Below, piece after piece: positions 43,407 to 52,033 of a DNA stretch of 64,000 nucleotides. Every line of letters begins with the position of its first letter. Position 1 is the stretch's first letter. Below the pieces are notes generated by a model that saw only the letters and a program-made list of their open reading frames with translations, did no database searches and was not told the origin of the DNA. The translations under genes and the position numbers were made by a program. Origin of the DNA: Larkinella sp965227735 (GTDB lineage: Bacteria; Bacteroidota; Bacteroidia; Cytophagales; Spirosomataceae); contig NZ_OZ245776.1 in assembly GCF_965227735.1 (NCBI RefSeq), positions 6,696,001-6,760,000 of the forward strand, in the 5' to 3' direction.

Positions 43407-44573
43407 ATGAATCCGACACGAATGATTTTACGCTTTCTGCTTGGCGGGCTGTTTCTCACGTCGACGACGGCCTGGGTTTTCACCTCCACCGAAACAATCA
43501 GCAATGCCTTGGTGAAGACCGCGCCGAAAGTGCAGCGGTATCTCTACGTGGTAACACCGGGTGTGCGGAATTACCTGGGCTACGGCGGCCACGGGGTTCA
43601 GGTTTTCGACATCGACAACAACCACCGCTTTGTGAAATTCATCCCAACGAAGGGTTTTCAGAAGAATGGAAAACCGTCGAATGTGAAGGGCGTCGATGTT
43701 AGTCTGGCTACCAATTGCCTGTATATCAGCACGCTGGAAGCATTGCAATGCCTCGATCTGACAACTGAAAAGGTGTTGTGGGAAAAGGAATACGAGGGTG
43801 GTGTCGACCGGATTTCGATTTCGCCGGACGGAAAGACGATTTACATGCCATCGCTGGAAAAGGAATTTTGGACGGTGGTGGATGCCAAAACCGGCGACGT
43901 CATCACCAAAATCGTGACCCATTCGGGGTCACACAACACCATCTACGGCCCGGATGGAAATTTTGTGTACCTGGCCGGATTGAAATCGACGATGCTGAAC
44001 GTCGCTGATGCGAAAACGCACACGGTCACCAAAAAAGTCGGGCCGTTTGGAGCCGATATTCGCCCGTTTACCATCAACGGTTCGCAGACGTTGGTCTATG
44101 TAAACGTGAATGGGTTGCTGGGCTTCGAGGTGGGCGATCTGGTGAGCGGCAAATTTCTGCACCGCGTGGTGGTGGAAGGCTTCAACATCGGCGAAGTAAA
44201 ACGCCACGGCTGCCCGAGCCACGGGATTGGGATGACGCCGGATGAAAAGGAAATCTGGTTGTGCGACGGTGCCAACAACCGGTTGCACGTTTTTGACAAT
44301 ACGGTGATGCCGCCGGTTCAGAAAACTTCGATTCTGGTGCGCGACATGCCGGGCTGGATTACGTTCAGTGTGGACGGAAAATACGCCTACCCGTCAACCG
44401 GGGATGTCATCGAGGTGAAAACGCGTAAAATTATCACCACCCTGGAAGACCCGAATTACAACTGGGTGCAGAGCGAAAAGATGGTTGAAATCCATTTCAG
44501 TGGTGGGAAAGCCGTGGCTGCGGGCGATCAGTTTGGGATCGGTCAGCAGAAAAAGGCACCCAAAAAAGCCTGA
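43407..44573 (+). CDS. Exported YncE/beta-propeller-like protein
   Basis: A 388-residue protein with a signal or anchor at its N-terminus (FLLGGLFLTSTTAWVF). The rest is made of repeated 40-residue blades: VQVFDIDNNHRFVKFIP, GVDVSLATNCLYISTLEALQCLDL, RISISPDGKTIYMPSLE, TIYGPDGNFVYLAGLK, GIGMTPDEKEIWLCDGANNRLHVFD, FSVDGKYAYPSTGDVIEV. This is a YncE-type beta-propeller; its partner is unknown. The frame is open upstream to 43218, but only the ATG at 43407 gives a sensible signal peptide. Confidence 0.8.
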   Translation: MNPTRMILRFLLGGLFLTSTTAWVFTSTETISNALVKTAPKVQRYLYVVTPGVRNYLGYGGHGVQVFDIDNNHRFVKFIPTKGFQKNGKPSNVKGVDVSLATNCLYISTLEALQCLDLTTEKVLWEKEYEGGVDRISISPDGKTIYMPSLEKEFWTVVDAKTGDVITKIVTHSGSHNTIYGPDGNFVYLAGLKSTMLNVADAKTHTVTKKVGPFGADIRPFTINGSQTLVYVNVNGLLGFEVGDLVSGKFLHRVVVEGFNIGEVKRHGCPSHGIGMTPDEKEIWLCDGANNRLHVFDNTVMPPVQKTSILVRDMPGWITFSVDGKYAYPSTGDVIEVKTRKIITTLEDPNYNWVQSEKMVEIHFSGGKAVAAGDQFGIGQQKKAPKKA

Positions 44574-44683
44574 AAGATTCCAGGACGGTAGACGCTTTGA
44601 AAATTCATCCGGTTTATCGACCATTCGAACCGGTATTTTTGCCGCCAAAGTACTATGTATAGCAAGGTACCTTATAAAAATAC

Positions 44684-44691
44684 TACCTTTG
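44684..44691 (+). promoter_or_regulatory. Candidate -7 element for the small periplasmic protein gene
   Basis: TACCTTTG matches TAnnTTTG, 68 bases before the ATG at 44760. No clear TTG lies 19-21 bases upstream, so this is tentative. Confidence 0.35.
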
Positions 44692-44759
44692 GATTATCAA
44701 AACGGCCGATCCTGGCAGTAAACAACAAGAAATCAGAACATCCTTAAACAACAAATCTT

Positions 44760-45152
44760 ATGAAAACGCTATTCGCTTCCGCTTTATTGGCCTTAACTTT
44801 TGCCGCATCAACTACTTTTGCCGCTGACAACCACGAAAAAGCCAAACCAAAATCCACGTTTCAGTCGGCCGTTTATCCGATGATCAACAGCATGAAGGTG
44901 AGTGTGAACGTGCAGAAAGAAACCGATAGTAAAGTCAATATTCGGCTGATCAACAGTGAAGGCCGGACGCTGGTGACCAAGCGATTGGGCGAGGGCCACG
45001 AGGTTACGACCATCCGATTTGATCTGAACCAACTGGAAGATGGTATCTACCAGGTTGAAATCAGCGACGGCGCCAACACGGAGGTCAAAACCGTTAAACT
45101 GCAAACCAATACACCCGTCGTCGAATCACAGCGCCTGGTGAGTATGAACTAA
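44760..45152 (+). CDS. Small periplasmic beta-sandwich protein
   Basis: A 130-residue exported protein with a signal peptide (1-21, TTFAAD). Residues 45-118 form a compact domain (MKVSVNVQKETDSKVNIRLI; LNQLEDGIYQVEIS) with the G-x-Y-x-V-x-I pattern seen in Por-secretion-tail/DUF3244-like domains (the ...LSxGxYxVxV motif), but it lies mid-protein rather than at the end of a large protein. A strong terminator follows. The unknown role may be structural in the periplasm. Confidence 0.7.
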   Translation: MKTLFASALLALTFAASTTFAADNHEKAKPKSTFQSAVYPMINSMKVSVNVQKETDSKVNIRLINSEGRTLVTKRLGEGHEVTTIRFDLNQLEDGIYQVEISDGANTEVKTVKLQTNTPVVESQRLVSMN

Positions 45153-45165
45153 TCCGAATTATTGA

Positions 45166-45204
45166 ACAGAAAACCCGGTTCTGTGAACCGGGTTTTCTGT
45201 TTTA
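45166..45204 (+). terminator. Rho-independent terminator after the small periplasmic protein gene
   Basis: A perfect 15-bp stem, ACAGAAAACCCGGTT / AACCGGGTTTTCTGT, with a CTGTG loop, followed by a T-rich tail. Confidence 0.9.
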
Positions 45205-45550
45205 TTGAAAATAGGATTGTCTGTTAATTCGACGGTTTTCGATGCATATCATTTCATTATTTCTGTCGGACAGGAGTTGGGGCTTCTGAAAAGACCGGCG
45301 TAATTCTTACCTTTACAGGGCAGTCCACGGCATAATTGTTGCTTCGCCTAGTATGCGATGTTGTCTATTTGGTAACATATTTGGTAGGTTATGAGTCAAT
45401 CCAGGAGACAAGGTGTGCTTGACTCCTGGGTGAAACCGGAGTGAGGAGATGTTTCGTTGTTCATTAATTGGTCCGTGGAAGCCTGATTCATAGCAACAGA
45501 AAGCTTTATTTACCGGAAGCCTTTTACATAGAAACAGGTGCCGATTCGTT
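45205..45550. other. Long leader region ahead of the hybrid kinase gene
   Basis: About 346 bases without a convincing gene. I see an inverted pair GAGTCA / TGACTC at 45393-45425 enclosing CCAGGAG, and a direct repeat of ATTTGGTA near 45367-45385. These might be regulatory, but nothing decides it. Confidence 0.4.
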
Positions 45551-45558
45551 TATCTTTG
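45551..45558 (+). promoter_or_regulatory. Candidate -7 element directly upstream of the hybrid kinase
   Basis: TATCTTTG matches TAnnTTTG and ends 12 bases before the ATG at 45570, supporting that start and implying a very short leader. The -33 TTG is not clear. Confidence 0.45.
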
Positions 45559-45569
45559 TCAACCCGTAT

Positions 45570-48407
45570 ATGTCCCCAATAGAGCACCTCGAACGCCAAC
45601 TGGCTCTTGAAAGAGAGGCCCGAAGGCAAACGGAGGCTATTCTGGAAGAAAAGAACCATCAGCTTTCCCAGGCTTATGAAGAGCTGCTTCTGTATAAAGA
45701 ACTGAAAAAAAGTGAACGACACTACCGCCACGTGGTGGAGTCGGTGCCGGATATTATTTTCAAAACGTCGATCGATGGATATTTTACATTCGTCAACTCC
45801 GTGGTCGAACAGAATCTGGGCTACACCAAAGATGAAATAATCGGATTGAGTTTCATGACGCTGGTAGCTCCTTCCTGGCGGACATCTGTGGCAGAGTTTT
45901 ACCAGAAGATGTTGCAGGAGAAGCAGCGGAGTTCCTTCATGGAGTTTCCGGTGGTGGCTAAAGACGGTCGCACGGTCTGGATTGGTCAGACGTTGCGGGT
46001 GGTTGAAGGGGAGAACGACCAGCCGGAACTGGTGGCCGTGGCCCGCGACATTACCAATCGAATCATCAGCGAAGACGAATTTCGCACTACACAGGCCCGG
46101 CTGACCTCACTCATTACCAACCTGCAAACCGGCGTGCTGGTTGAAGATGAAAACCGTACCGTTATTGTTGTCAATCAGTTATACTGCGATCTGTTTGGGA
46201 TTTCCAGGCCGGTCGCCGAACTGATCGGGACCGGGTTTGAGCAGTGGGCTCATCCGAACGACACCTTGTTTGCCAATCCGGATTTGTTCCGTCAACAGAT
46301 GGAAGAGGCAATCCGTCGGCAGCATACCGTGGTCAATGCGTCTGTTAACCTACAGGACGGGCGCGTTCTGGACTGGAGTTACATCCCTATTTTTCAGGAG
46401 GAACAGTACCGGGGACACCTGTGGCAATTTACCGACATTACGGAAAAATACCGCTATGATGAACGGATTCGGCGGAGTGAAGAGAAATACCGGGGGATTA
46501 TGAACCGGATGGAACTCGGTTTGCTCGAAGTCGATGCCAATCAGGTCATTCGGCAGGCCTACGACCGGTTTTGCCAGATGGTGGGTTATACGGAAGAAGA
46601 ACTGATTGGGCAGCGGGCCGACGAATTGCTGGTGCCGGAAGAATTTACAGATTTTCTGACGAAGCAGCAGAAATTTCGGGGGGAGGGCGGTGCCAATTCG
46701 TACGAAATGCAACTGATCCGGAAAGACGGCGAACGCATCTGGGTCATCATCAGCGGGGCACCCATCATCGACGAACGCGGGAACGTGATCGGATCGATGG
46801 GCATTCACTACGATATTACGGAACGGAAACGGCTCGAACAGCAACTGGCTCAGGCTACGCAGGTTGCCGAGGATGCCCGGCATACCGAGAAGCAGTTTCT
46901 GGCCAACATGAGCCATGAAATCCGCACGCCCCTTAATGCCATTCTGGGGTTTTCCAACCTGCTGGAATCGACGGCTTTGAATCAGGAACAGAAGGATTTT
47001 GTGGACTACATCCGAACGGCCGGCAAAAATCTGCTGACGATCGTCAACGACATTCTTGATATTTCCAAAATCGAAGCGGGGATGTTGCCCCTGGAAAGCA
47101 TTCCATTCAGCATCAGTTCGCTGGTGGATTCGATCCGGACGATGCTCGATGCTTCAGCAACTGATAAAAATTTGCGGCTGACGGTCACGGCCGATCCCGA
47201 TCTGCCGGCGGTTGTTCTGGGCGATCCCACCCGGCTTACGCAAATCCTGCTGAATCTGCTCAGCAATGCCATTAAGTTTACCCGACAGGGCGGGGTTTCC
47301 GTACGCATCGAAAAGAAAGAGGAAACCCCGGAGAACGTTCGGGTTCGGTTCACGGTGGAAGACACGGGAATTGGCATGGAAGCGGCCATTCTGCCGCATA
47401 TCTTTGAGCGCTTCCGGCAGGCGAGTGATTTCACGACCCGGTATTACGGCGGCACGGGGCTGGGGCTGAACATTGTCAAGTCGCTGACCGAAATGCAGGG
47501 CGGCTGGATCAGGGTGGAAAGCAAAATGGGCGAAGGCTCCACGTTTACGGTGGAAATTCCGTACAAAATAGCGCCCCACCAACCCGAGCATGAGGCCGAT
47601 CTGACCACGGAGACGTCCGGGCTGGGGGGGCGTGAGGTGACCATTCTGGTGGTGGAAGACAACGTGATGAACCAGCGGCTGGCGCTTCAGGTGCTCAACC
47701 GGCTGGGCTACCGGGCGCAGGTCGCCGAGAATGGACAGGAAGCCCTTTCTATTCTGGAAAAAGAGGAGGTCGACCTGGTATTAATGGACATTCAGATGCC
47801 GGTAATGGACGGGTATACCACCACCACCCGAATCCGGACGACGCTGAAGAGCCCGGTGCCGATTATTGCCATGACTGCCCACGCGTTGGCCAACGAGCGG
47901 GAACAGTGTTTGCAGGCCGGTATGAATGATTTTATACCCAAACCGTTCCAAATTGAAGAGTTACAGCGAATTATGCGTAAATATCTGCCGATCGCACCGG
48001 CTAAAGTTCAAACCCAAAAAGTGTATATGACGCCGAAACCCAGTTTCTCGGTGGAACCGCTCCTGGAAGCCGTTGGGCATGATATGGATTTTGCGGTTGA
48101 AATGATGACGTTGTTTCTAAACCAGACGCCGGTCGAGATTCAACAATTGCGACAGTCGCTGGAAGAAGGCGATATAACCGCTATTAAACGGCTGATTCAT
48201 ACCCAGAAAGCCGTCATTCAGACCTTTGGCCTGAACGAAGCCGCCCGACTCATCACGGCCACGGAAGCCCTGATTGCCGACAAAAAGGCCCTGTCTGAGA
48301 TTACCCCGCTGATCAGTCAGTATCTGTTGGTGCTGGAATCCGAACTGCCGGTGATTCAGGACGTTCTGGCGGCTAATTCGCAAGCGAGAGGAGCCGACGG
48401 GGAGTAG
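45570..48407 (+). CDS. PAS-domain hybrid histidine kinase with receiver and Hpt domain
   Basis: A 945-residue cytoplasmic protein without membrane segments. Order: N-terminal coiled coil (EHLERQLALEREARRQTEAI, 4-50), three PAS domains (about 55-170, 180-295, 310-425), HisKA with phospho-acceptor H449 in FLANMSHEIRTPLNAILG, HATPase_c (NAIKFTRQGG, DTGIGM, GGTGLGLNI), a receiver with D740 in LVLMDIQMPVMDG, and a C-terminal Hpt helix with H877 in IHTQKAVIQTF. A complete phosphorelay in one chain. I use the ATG at 45570 because the coiled-coil start is conserved there; a TTG at 45468 would add 34 unlikely residues. Confidence 0.92.
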   Translation: MSPIEHLERQLALEREARRQTEAILEEKNHQLSQAYEELLLYKELKKSERHYRHVVESVPDIIFKTSIDGYFTFVNSVVEQNLGYTKDEIIGLSFMTLVAPSWRTSVAEFYQKMLQEKQRSSFMEFPVVAKDGRTVWIGQTLRVVEGENDQPELVAVARDITNRIISEDEFRTTQARLTSLITNLQTGVLVEDENRTVIVVNQLYCDLFGISRPVAELIGTGFEQWAHPNDTLFANPDLFRQQMEEAIRRQHTVVNASVNLQDGRVLDWSYIPIFQEEQYRGHLWQFTDITEKYRYDERIRRSEEKYRGIMNRMELGLLEVDANQVIRQAYDRFCQMVGYTEEELIGQRADELLVPEEFTDFLTKQQKFRGEGGANSYEMQLIRKDGERIWVIISGAPIIDERGNVIGSMGIHYDITERKRLEQQLAQATQVAEDARHTEKQFLANMSHEIRTPLNAILGFSNLLESTALNQEQKDFVDYIRTAGKNLLTIVNDILDISKIEAGMLPLESIPFSISSLVDSIRTMLDASATDKNLRLTVTADPDLPAVVLGDPTRLTQILLNLLSNAIKFTRQGGVSVRIEKKEETPENVRVRFTVEDTGIGMEAAILPHIFERFRQASDFTTRYYGGTGLGLNIVKSLTEMQGGWIRVESKMGEGSTFTVEIPYKIAPHQPEHEADLTTETSGLGGREVTILVVEDNVMNQRLALQVLNRLGYRAQVAENGQEALSILEKEEVDLVLMDIQMPVMDGYTTTTRIRTTLKSPVPIIAMTAHALANEREQCLQAGMNDFIPKPFQIEELQRIMRKYLPIAPAKVQTQKVYMTPKPSFSVEPLLEAVGHDMDFAVEMMTLFLNQTPVEIQQLRQSLEEGDITAIKRLIHTQKAVIQTFGLNEAARLITATEALIADKKALSEITPLISQYLLVLESELPVIQDVLAANSQARGADGE

Positions 48408-48426
48408 CGGACCATTTTCGGTCCGC
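48407..48426 (+). terminator. Short hairpin after the hybrid kinase gene
   Basis: GCGGACC / GGTCCGC stem with a 6-nt loop directly after the stop codon; the T-tract is weak. Confidence 0.4.
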
Positions 48427-48476
48427 CGGTTTATCTGTTGTATTTCCGGAACGAATTCCTTGTTAACCAGCCAACC

Positions 48477-48565
48477 GACTCCGTAGCTCAGTTGGTAGAG
48501 CAATTGACCGTTCGGGCTGCCCCGTCTTAATGAATGGGTCGACAGCTCGAACCCGTCCGGGATCA
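48477..48565 (+). pseudogene. tRNA-Lys(CTT)-like gene with a 16-nt insertion in the anticodon loop
   Basis: The sequence follows tRNA-Lys closely: acceptor GACTCCG, D-arm AGCTCAGTTGGTAGAGC, anticodon arm starting ATTGAC and continuing TCTTAA, variable GGGTC, acceptor CGGGATC and discriminator A. Length is 89 nt, exactly 73 plus 16. The extra 16 bases (48509-48524) sit between positions 32 and 33 of the anticodon loop. The 3' halves also show mismatches: G-G in the anticodon stem, A-C in the T stem, C-A in the acceptor stem, and C in place of T54. It is probably non-functional as a plain tRNA; an unusual spliced or regulatory form cannot be excluded. A strong terminator follows. Confidence 0.7.
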
Positions 48566-48571
48566 CGTTAC

Positions 48572-48605
48572 AAAAAGCACCTGCAATCCTTTGCAGGTGC
48601 TTTTT
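48572..48605 (+). terminator. Rho-independent terminator after the tRNA-Lys-like gene
   Basis: A perfect 15-bp stem, AAAAAGCACCTGCAA / TTGCAGGTGCTTTTT, loop TCCT, ending in a T-run; the expected terminator of a tRNA transcript. Confidence 0.92.
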
Positions 48606-48848
48606 CGTTCACTCGCAATTTTCCGATCAAAGCCATTTTACCCAAATCTTTAAAAAACATACGGGGCAAAATCTTTCCGATTTTCGAAAAAGTTTGCCAA
48701 AAAAGTAAAGAATGTACAAATGGTTAGTTCTGTTCTATTTTTCGTTCATGGAACGACGTAAAATTGCACCCGGCTACCATCTCTGTCTGATCGCATTTTT
48801 TCAATATTACGCAGAAGAAATTCAATTTTAGTTTGTACGAACCAAGCT

Positions 48849-49829
48849 ATGAAACGCAGACAGTTTATTCAAAATACCATTATCGCGGGCGTTGTACCCT
48901 TGTGCGGTTCCCCAGATCTTGACCCCAATGCGGTTTTAGGAAATACCCCACCTTTGAGTGTGAATGAACAGGAAGCCATTGCAACGGCGTTGGGCAAAAA
49001 GGGTACGTATAACCAAGCGCAGGCGGTTTACACCGTGCCTTTGCCCCGCAATGATTTGAAAGTCACCGTCAAAGGGGAAGCCGTACCCATCTCTTTTGGA
49101 TTTGGTGGCTGGGTATCCTTTAAGAAAACGGTGGACGGTCAGCAAACAGTTATGATGAGCGATACGGTTCTGCTGGAAACCGAAGTCAATCCCCTCATCG
49201 ATGCCACGCACGCGGCCGGATTGGAAATCTCGGCCATTCACAACCACTTTTTCTACGAACAACCGCGCATCTTCTACATGCACCTGCACGGGGTCGGAAC
49301 GGTGGCGGATTTAGCCAAAAAATACGCTCAGGCGATTGGCAACACCAAACTGTTTCCGGCGAATCAACCTACGCCCGTAGCGCAAAGTGGCCCTACGCCA
49401 TCAACCGGAAAAGAACTCTTCGATCTGCCCGCTCTCGATGCACTTGTGAAATATACGGGAGTCGTCAATGGGCCAACCTATAAATACACGGTGGGGCGTG
49501 ATGACGTAAAAATTATTGCGATGGGTGCAGAAATGACGGCAGCGATTGGCCTGAACTCCTGGGCTTCTTTTGCCGGAAAGCAATCCGATGCGCATATTGC
49601 CGGCGACATTGCCATGTTGGAGGGCGAGGTTAATTCGGTCGTTCGAACGCTGCGGCAACATAAACTGGAAGTGGTTGCTTTGCATCACCACATGCTGGGG
49701 GAACAGCCCCGGACGATTTTCCTGCATTATTACGGGCGCGGTCCAGCCCCGGAATTGGCAAAAGGTTTTCGAGCGGCCCTGGAACAACTGGGGAAAGGTG
49801 GAAAAAAGACCGATGAGATGCGGCACTAA
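48849..49829 (+). CDS. Double DUF1259 (LppY/LpqO-type) exported protein
   Basis: A 326-residue protein with a signal-like N-terminus (MKRRQFIQNTIIAGVVPLCG, twin basic residues). Two related halves follow: residues 34-160 (LGKKGTYNQAQAVYTVPLPRND, then AIHNHFFYEQPRIFYMHLHG) and 198-310 (YTGVVNGPTYKYTVGRDDVK, then ALHHHMLGEQPRTIFLHYYG). The His-rich HNHF...EQPR and HHHM...EQPR motifs suggest metal binding. DUF1259 genes occur beside chromate-resistance genes; here a ChrB-like remnant and chrA follow at once, so it probably belongs to that operon. Confidence 0.85.
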   Translation: MKRRQFIQNTIIAGVVPLCGSPDLDPNAVLGNTPPLSVNEQEAIATALGKKGTYNQAQAVYTVPLPRNDLKVTVKGEAVPISFGFGGWVSFKKTVDGQQTVMMSDTVLLETEVNPLIDATHAAGLEISAIHNHFFYEQPRIFYMHLHGVGTVADLAKKYAQAIGNTKLFPANQPTPVAQSGPTPSTGKELFDLPALDALVKYTGVVNGPTYKYTVGRDDVKIIAMGAEMTAAIGLNSWASFAGKQSDAHIAGDIAMLEGEVNSVVRTLRQHKLEVVALHHHMLGEQPRTIFLHYYGRGPAPELAKGFRAALEQLGKGGKKTDEMRH

Positions 49830-49830
49830 T

Positions 49831-49920
49831 TCGGTTCATGGCCTGGTGGTCTATGATGCCTTTTACGCGTGGGTAAGCAAACTACAGAAGGAAAAACATA
49901 CCTGGGAAGCTAAAAAGTAA
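49831..49920 (+). pseudogene. C-terminal remnant of a chromate-resistance protein (ChrB-like)
   Basis: In the short gap before chrA, an open frame ends with VHGLVVYDAFYAWVSKLQKE then KHTWEAKK. This resembles the C-terminus of ChrB/chromate-resistance proteins (YDALYAW...HTW). Only about 29 residues remain and there is no start, so it is read as a truncated chrB. The match rests on remembered motif, not a search. Confidence 0.5.
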
Positions 49921-49935
49921 TTCCGTCACCTTGTG

Positions 49936-51099
49936 ATGAAAAACCTTACTCCAACTTATACCAAAGCAGATTTGGTGCGCTACTTCCTGCGCCTGGGAAC
50001 CTTTGGCTTTGGCGGTCCTCCTGCCTTAGTCAGTGCCATGCACCGGGATCTGGTGTTGAACCGGCAATGGATCACCGATGAAGATTACCGGGAAGGCATG
50101 GCACTCGCTCAGTTGGCTCCGGGGCCGCTGGCGGCTCAATTAGCAATTTACCTGGGGTATGTTCATTACGGCATTTGGGGTGCCACACTGGCGGGTTTTG
50201 CGTTTGTATTGCCTTCCTTCCTGATGGTTTTAGGGTTGGGATGGGCTTACGTGCTGTTTGACGGATTGCCTTGGATGCAGGCTATTTTCTACGGTATTGG
50301 GGCCGCGGTCATTGGAATTATTACGATTGGAACTTACAAACTCACTACCAAAACGATTGGGAAGGACTGGCTGGGGTGGCTGCTGTTCGCCATCTCGGCA
50401 GTTGCCACGATCCTGACGGAATCCGAATTACTGTGGCTTGTTGTCGGATCAGGTGGCGTCTACTGGCTTATTAAAGCGTCACCCGTTCGGTTGGATTCAA
50501 AAGTAGGCCAGGCCGGCTGGCCGTTTCTCACCCAGGTTTTGGCGATACCGACCGACTCCATTCTGTGGAAGCTGGCGCTGTTCTTTGCCAAAGCCGGTAG
50601 CTTCGTTTTTGGCAGTGGGCTGGCCATTGTGCCCTTTCTGTATGGTGGTGTTGTCAAAGAATACGGCTGGCTGACGGAACAGCAATTTTTGGATGCTGTG
50701 GCTGTGGCTATGATTACGCCCGGACCGGTGGTGATTACCGTCGCTTTTATCGGCTATCTGGTAGCCGGGTTCCCCGGTGCCTGTGTAGCGGCAGCCGCCA
50801 CATTTTTACCCTGTTACCTGCTCACCATCCTGCCAGCCCCTTACTTCAAAAAGTACGGAAAACACCCCGGTTTGAAGGCTTTTGTCGATGGGATCACCAT
50901 CGCGGCTGTCGGCGCTATCGCAGGGGCTGTGGTCGTTCTGGCCCGGCGGCAACTGGTGGATCTGCCAGCGATCATCATTGCTTTAACCGCCACCATTTTA
51001 TTATATCGCTTTAAAAAATTATCGGAATTAGGTTTGATTGCAGCCGCAGCCATCCTCGGCCTGTTGCTTCGATCGGGTATTTTCTCTTCACTTTTATGA
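49936..51099 (+). CDS. chrA: Chromate efflux transporter ChrA
   Basis: A 387-residue inner-membrane protein of the CHR family, with two homologous halves. The N-half carries FGFGGPPALVSAMHRDLV and EGMALAQLAPGPLAAQLAIYLGY; the C-half has FGSGLAIVPFLYGGVV and AVAVAMITPGPVVITVAFIGYLVAG. The P-G-P and FGG/FGSG motifs are the family hallmark. It exports chromate, and some members carry sulfate. The ATG at 49936 is used; a GTG three bases upstream is also possible. Its stop overlaps the next start (ATGA). Confidence 0.93.
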   Translation: MKNLTPTYTKADLVRYFLRLGTFGFGGPPALVSAMHRDLVLNRQWITDEDYREGMALAQLAPGPLAAQLAIYLGYVHYGIWGATLAGFAFVLPSFLMVLGLGWAYVLFDGLPWMQAIFYGIGAAVIGIITIGTYKLTTKTIGKDWLGWLLFAISAVATILTESELLWLVVGSGGVYWLIKASPVRLDSKVGQAGWPFLTQVLAIPTDSILWKLALFFAKAGSFVFGSGLAIVPFLYGGVVKEYGWLTEQQFLDAVAVAMITPGPVVITVAFIGYLVAGFPGACVAAAATFLPCYLLTILPAPYFKKYGKHPGLKAFVDGITIAAVGAIAGAVVVLARRQLVDLPAIIIALTATILLYRFKKLSELGLIAAAAILGLLLRSGIFSSLL

Positions 51100-51863
51100 C
51101 CCGTACCATTACTCTTTTGCTTTTAGTCTTCATTGGATTCAGTCAGGATCTGACGGCGCAAACCGTACCTGCCAAACAAGTTCGGAATCAGCAGCAAGCC
51201 TGGCTGGGGTACTTTAATCAAACCCGTTTGAGCAATCGCTGGGGAGTCTGGCTCGATCTCCACGCCCGCCGGACCGATGATTTCCTGGACCGATGGAGTA
51301 CCCTGATCGTGCGTCCCGGCCTTACCTATTACGTGTCCGATCAGGTCCGAATCACGGCAGGGTATGCCTATGCGCGTCTGTATCCGGCCAATCCACCCGT
51401 TGGGAATGCCGAGCCGCTGGTACGGCCTGAACACCGTTTCTGGCAGCAGATAAACTGGTTGGGTCATTTCAAACGTCTGCACCTCAATCAATGGATCAGA
51501 GCCGAAGAACGCAATATCCGCAAAACGCTGGGCAACGAATTGGCCGATGGGTACGCTTTCAATTATCGTTTTCGGTATATGATTACGGTGCAGGTGCCGC
51601 TGAAAGGCGATACCCCCAAACCCGGTGTTCCAAACTTCGTGCTGCAGGATGAAATTCATGTCAATGCAGGGAAGCAGATCACTTATAATTATTTTGATCA
51701 AAACCGGTTTTTTGTGGGGGTGGCTTATCCGTTCAGTAAAACGTTTACCGCGCAACTGGGCTACATGAATCTGTTTCAGCAACAGGCGTCGGGCAGCACT
51801 TTTGTCAACAACCACGCTATCCGGCTTTTTCTGTTTCACAACCTCAACTTTGTCAAGCCTTAG
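51096..51863 (+). CDS. DUF2490 outer-membrane protein
   Basis: A 255-residue protein with a signal peptide (1-22, DLTAQ) and barrel-like strands (QQAWLGYFNQTRLSNRWGVWLDLHAR, LIVRPGLTYYVSDQVRITAGYAYAR, RAEERN, RFFVGVAYPFSKTFTAQLGYMNLFQ), fitting DUF2490. It ends in a terminal hydrophobic strand (FLFHNLNFVKP). Coupling with chrA suggests a role in the same stress response, perhaps as an outer-membrane channel. Confidence 0.82.
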   Translation: MTRTITLLLLVFIGFSQDLTAQTVPAKQVRNQQQAWLGYFNQTRLSNRWGVWLDLHARRTDDFLDRWSTLIVRPGLTYYVSDQVRITAGYAYARLYPANPPVGNAEPLVRPEHRFWQQINWLGHFKRLHLNQWIRAEERNIRKTLGNELADGYAFNYRFRYMITVQVPLKGDTPKPGVPNFVLQDEIHVNAGKQITYNYFDQNRFFVGVAYPFSKTFTAQLGYMNLFQQQASGSTFVNNHAIRLFLFHNLNFVKP

Positions 51864-52033
51864 CTACCCAGGAATGCAGTATCGTGACCTGTTTTTGGTG
51901 CGGTATACCTCGGTTTTGAGTGGTACTGAATCCTTAACCCGTTGCGCCAACAGGTAGCGAAACGCTTCGGAAAGCTGTTAAATGAATTATTCCGACGAAT
52001 CGGCGTCCCAATGCATCAGCAAGCTGAGAAGGC

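Noticed and set aside
48477..48565. Group I or archaeal-type tRNA intron
   Set aside because: The 16-base insertion is too short for a group I intron and lies between positions 32 and 33, not at the usual 37/38 site.
51864..52033. Short frame after the DUF2490 gene (LRQQVAKRFGKLLNELFRR)
   Set aside because: It looks partly protein-like but has no start, and runs into the antisense of kup. It may be a decayed fragment, but the evidence is too thin to list.
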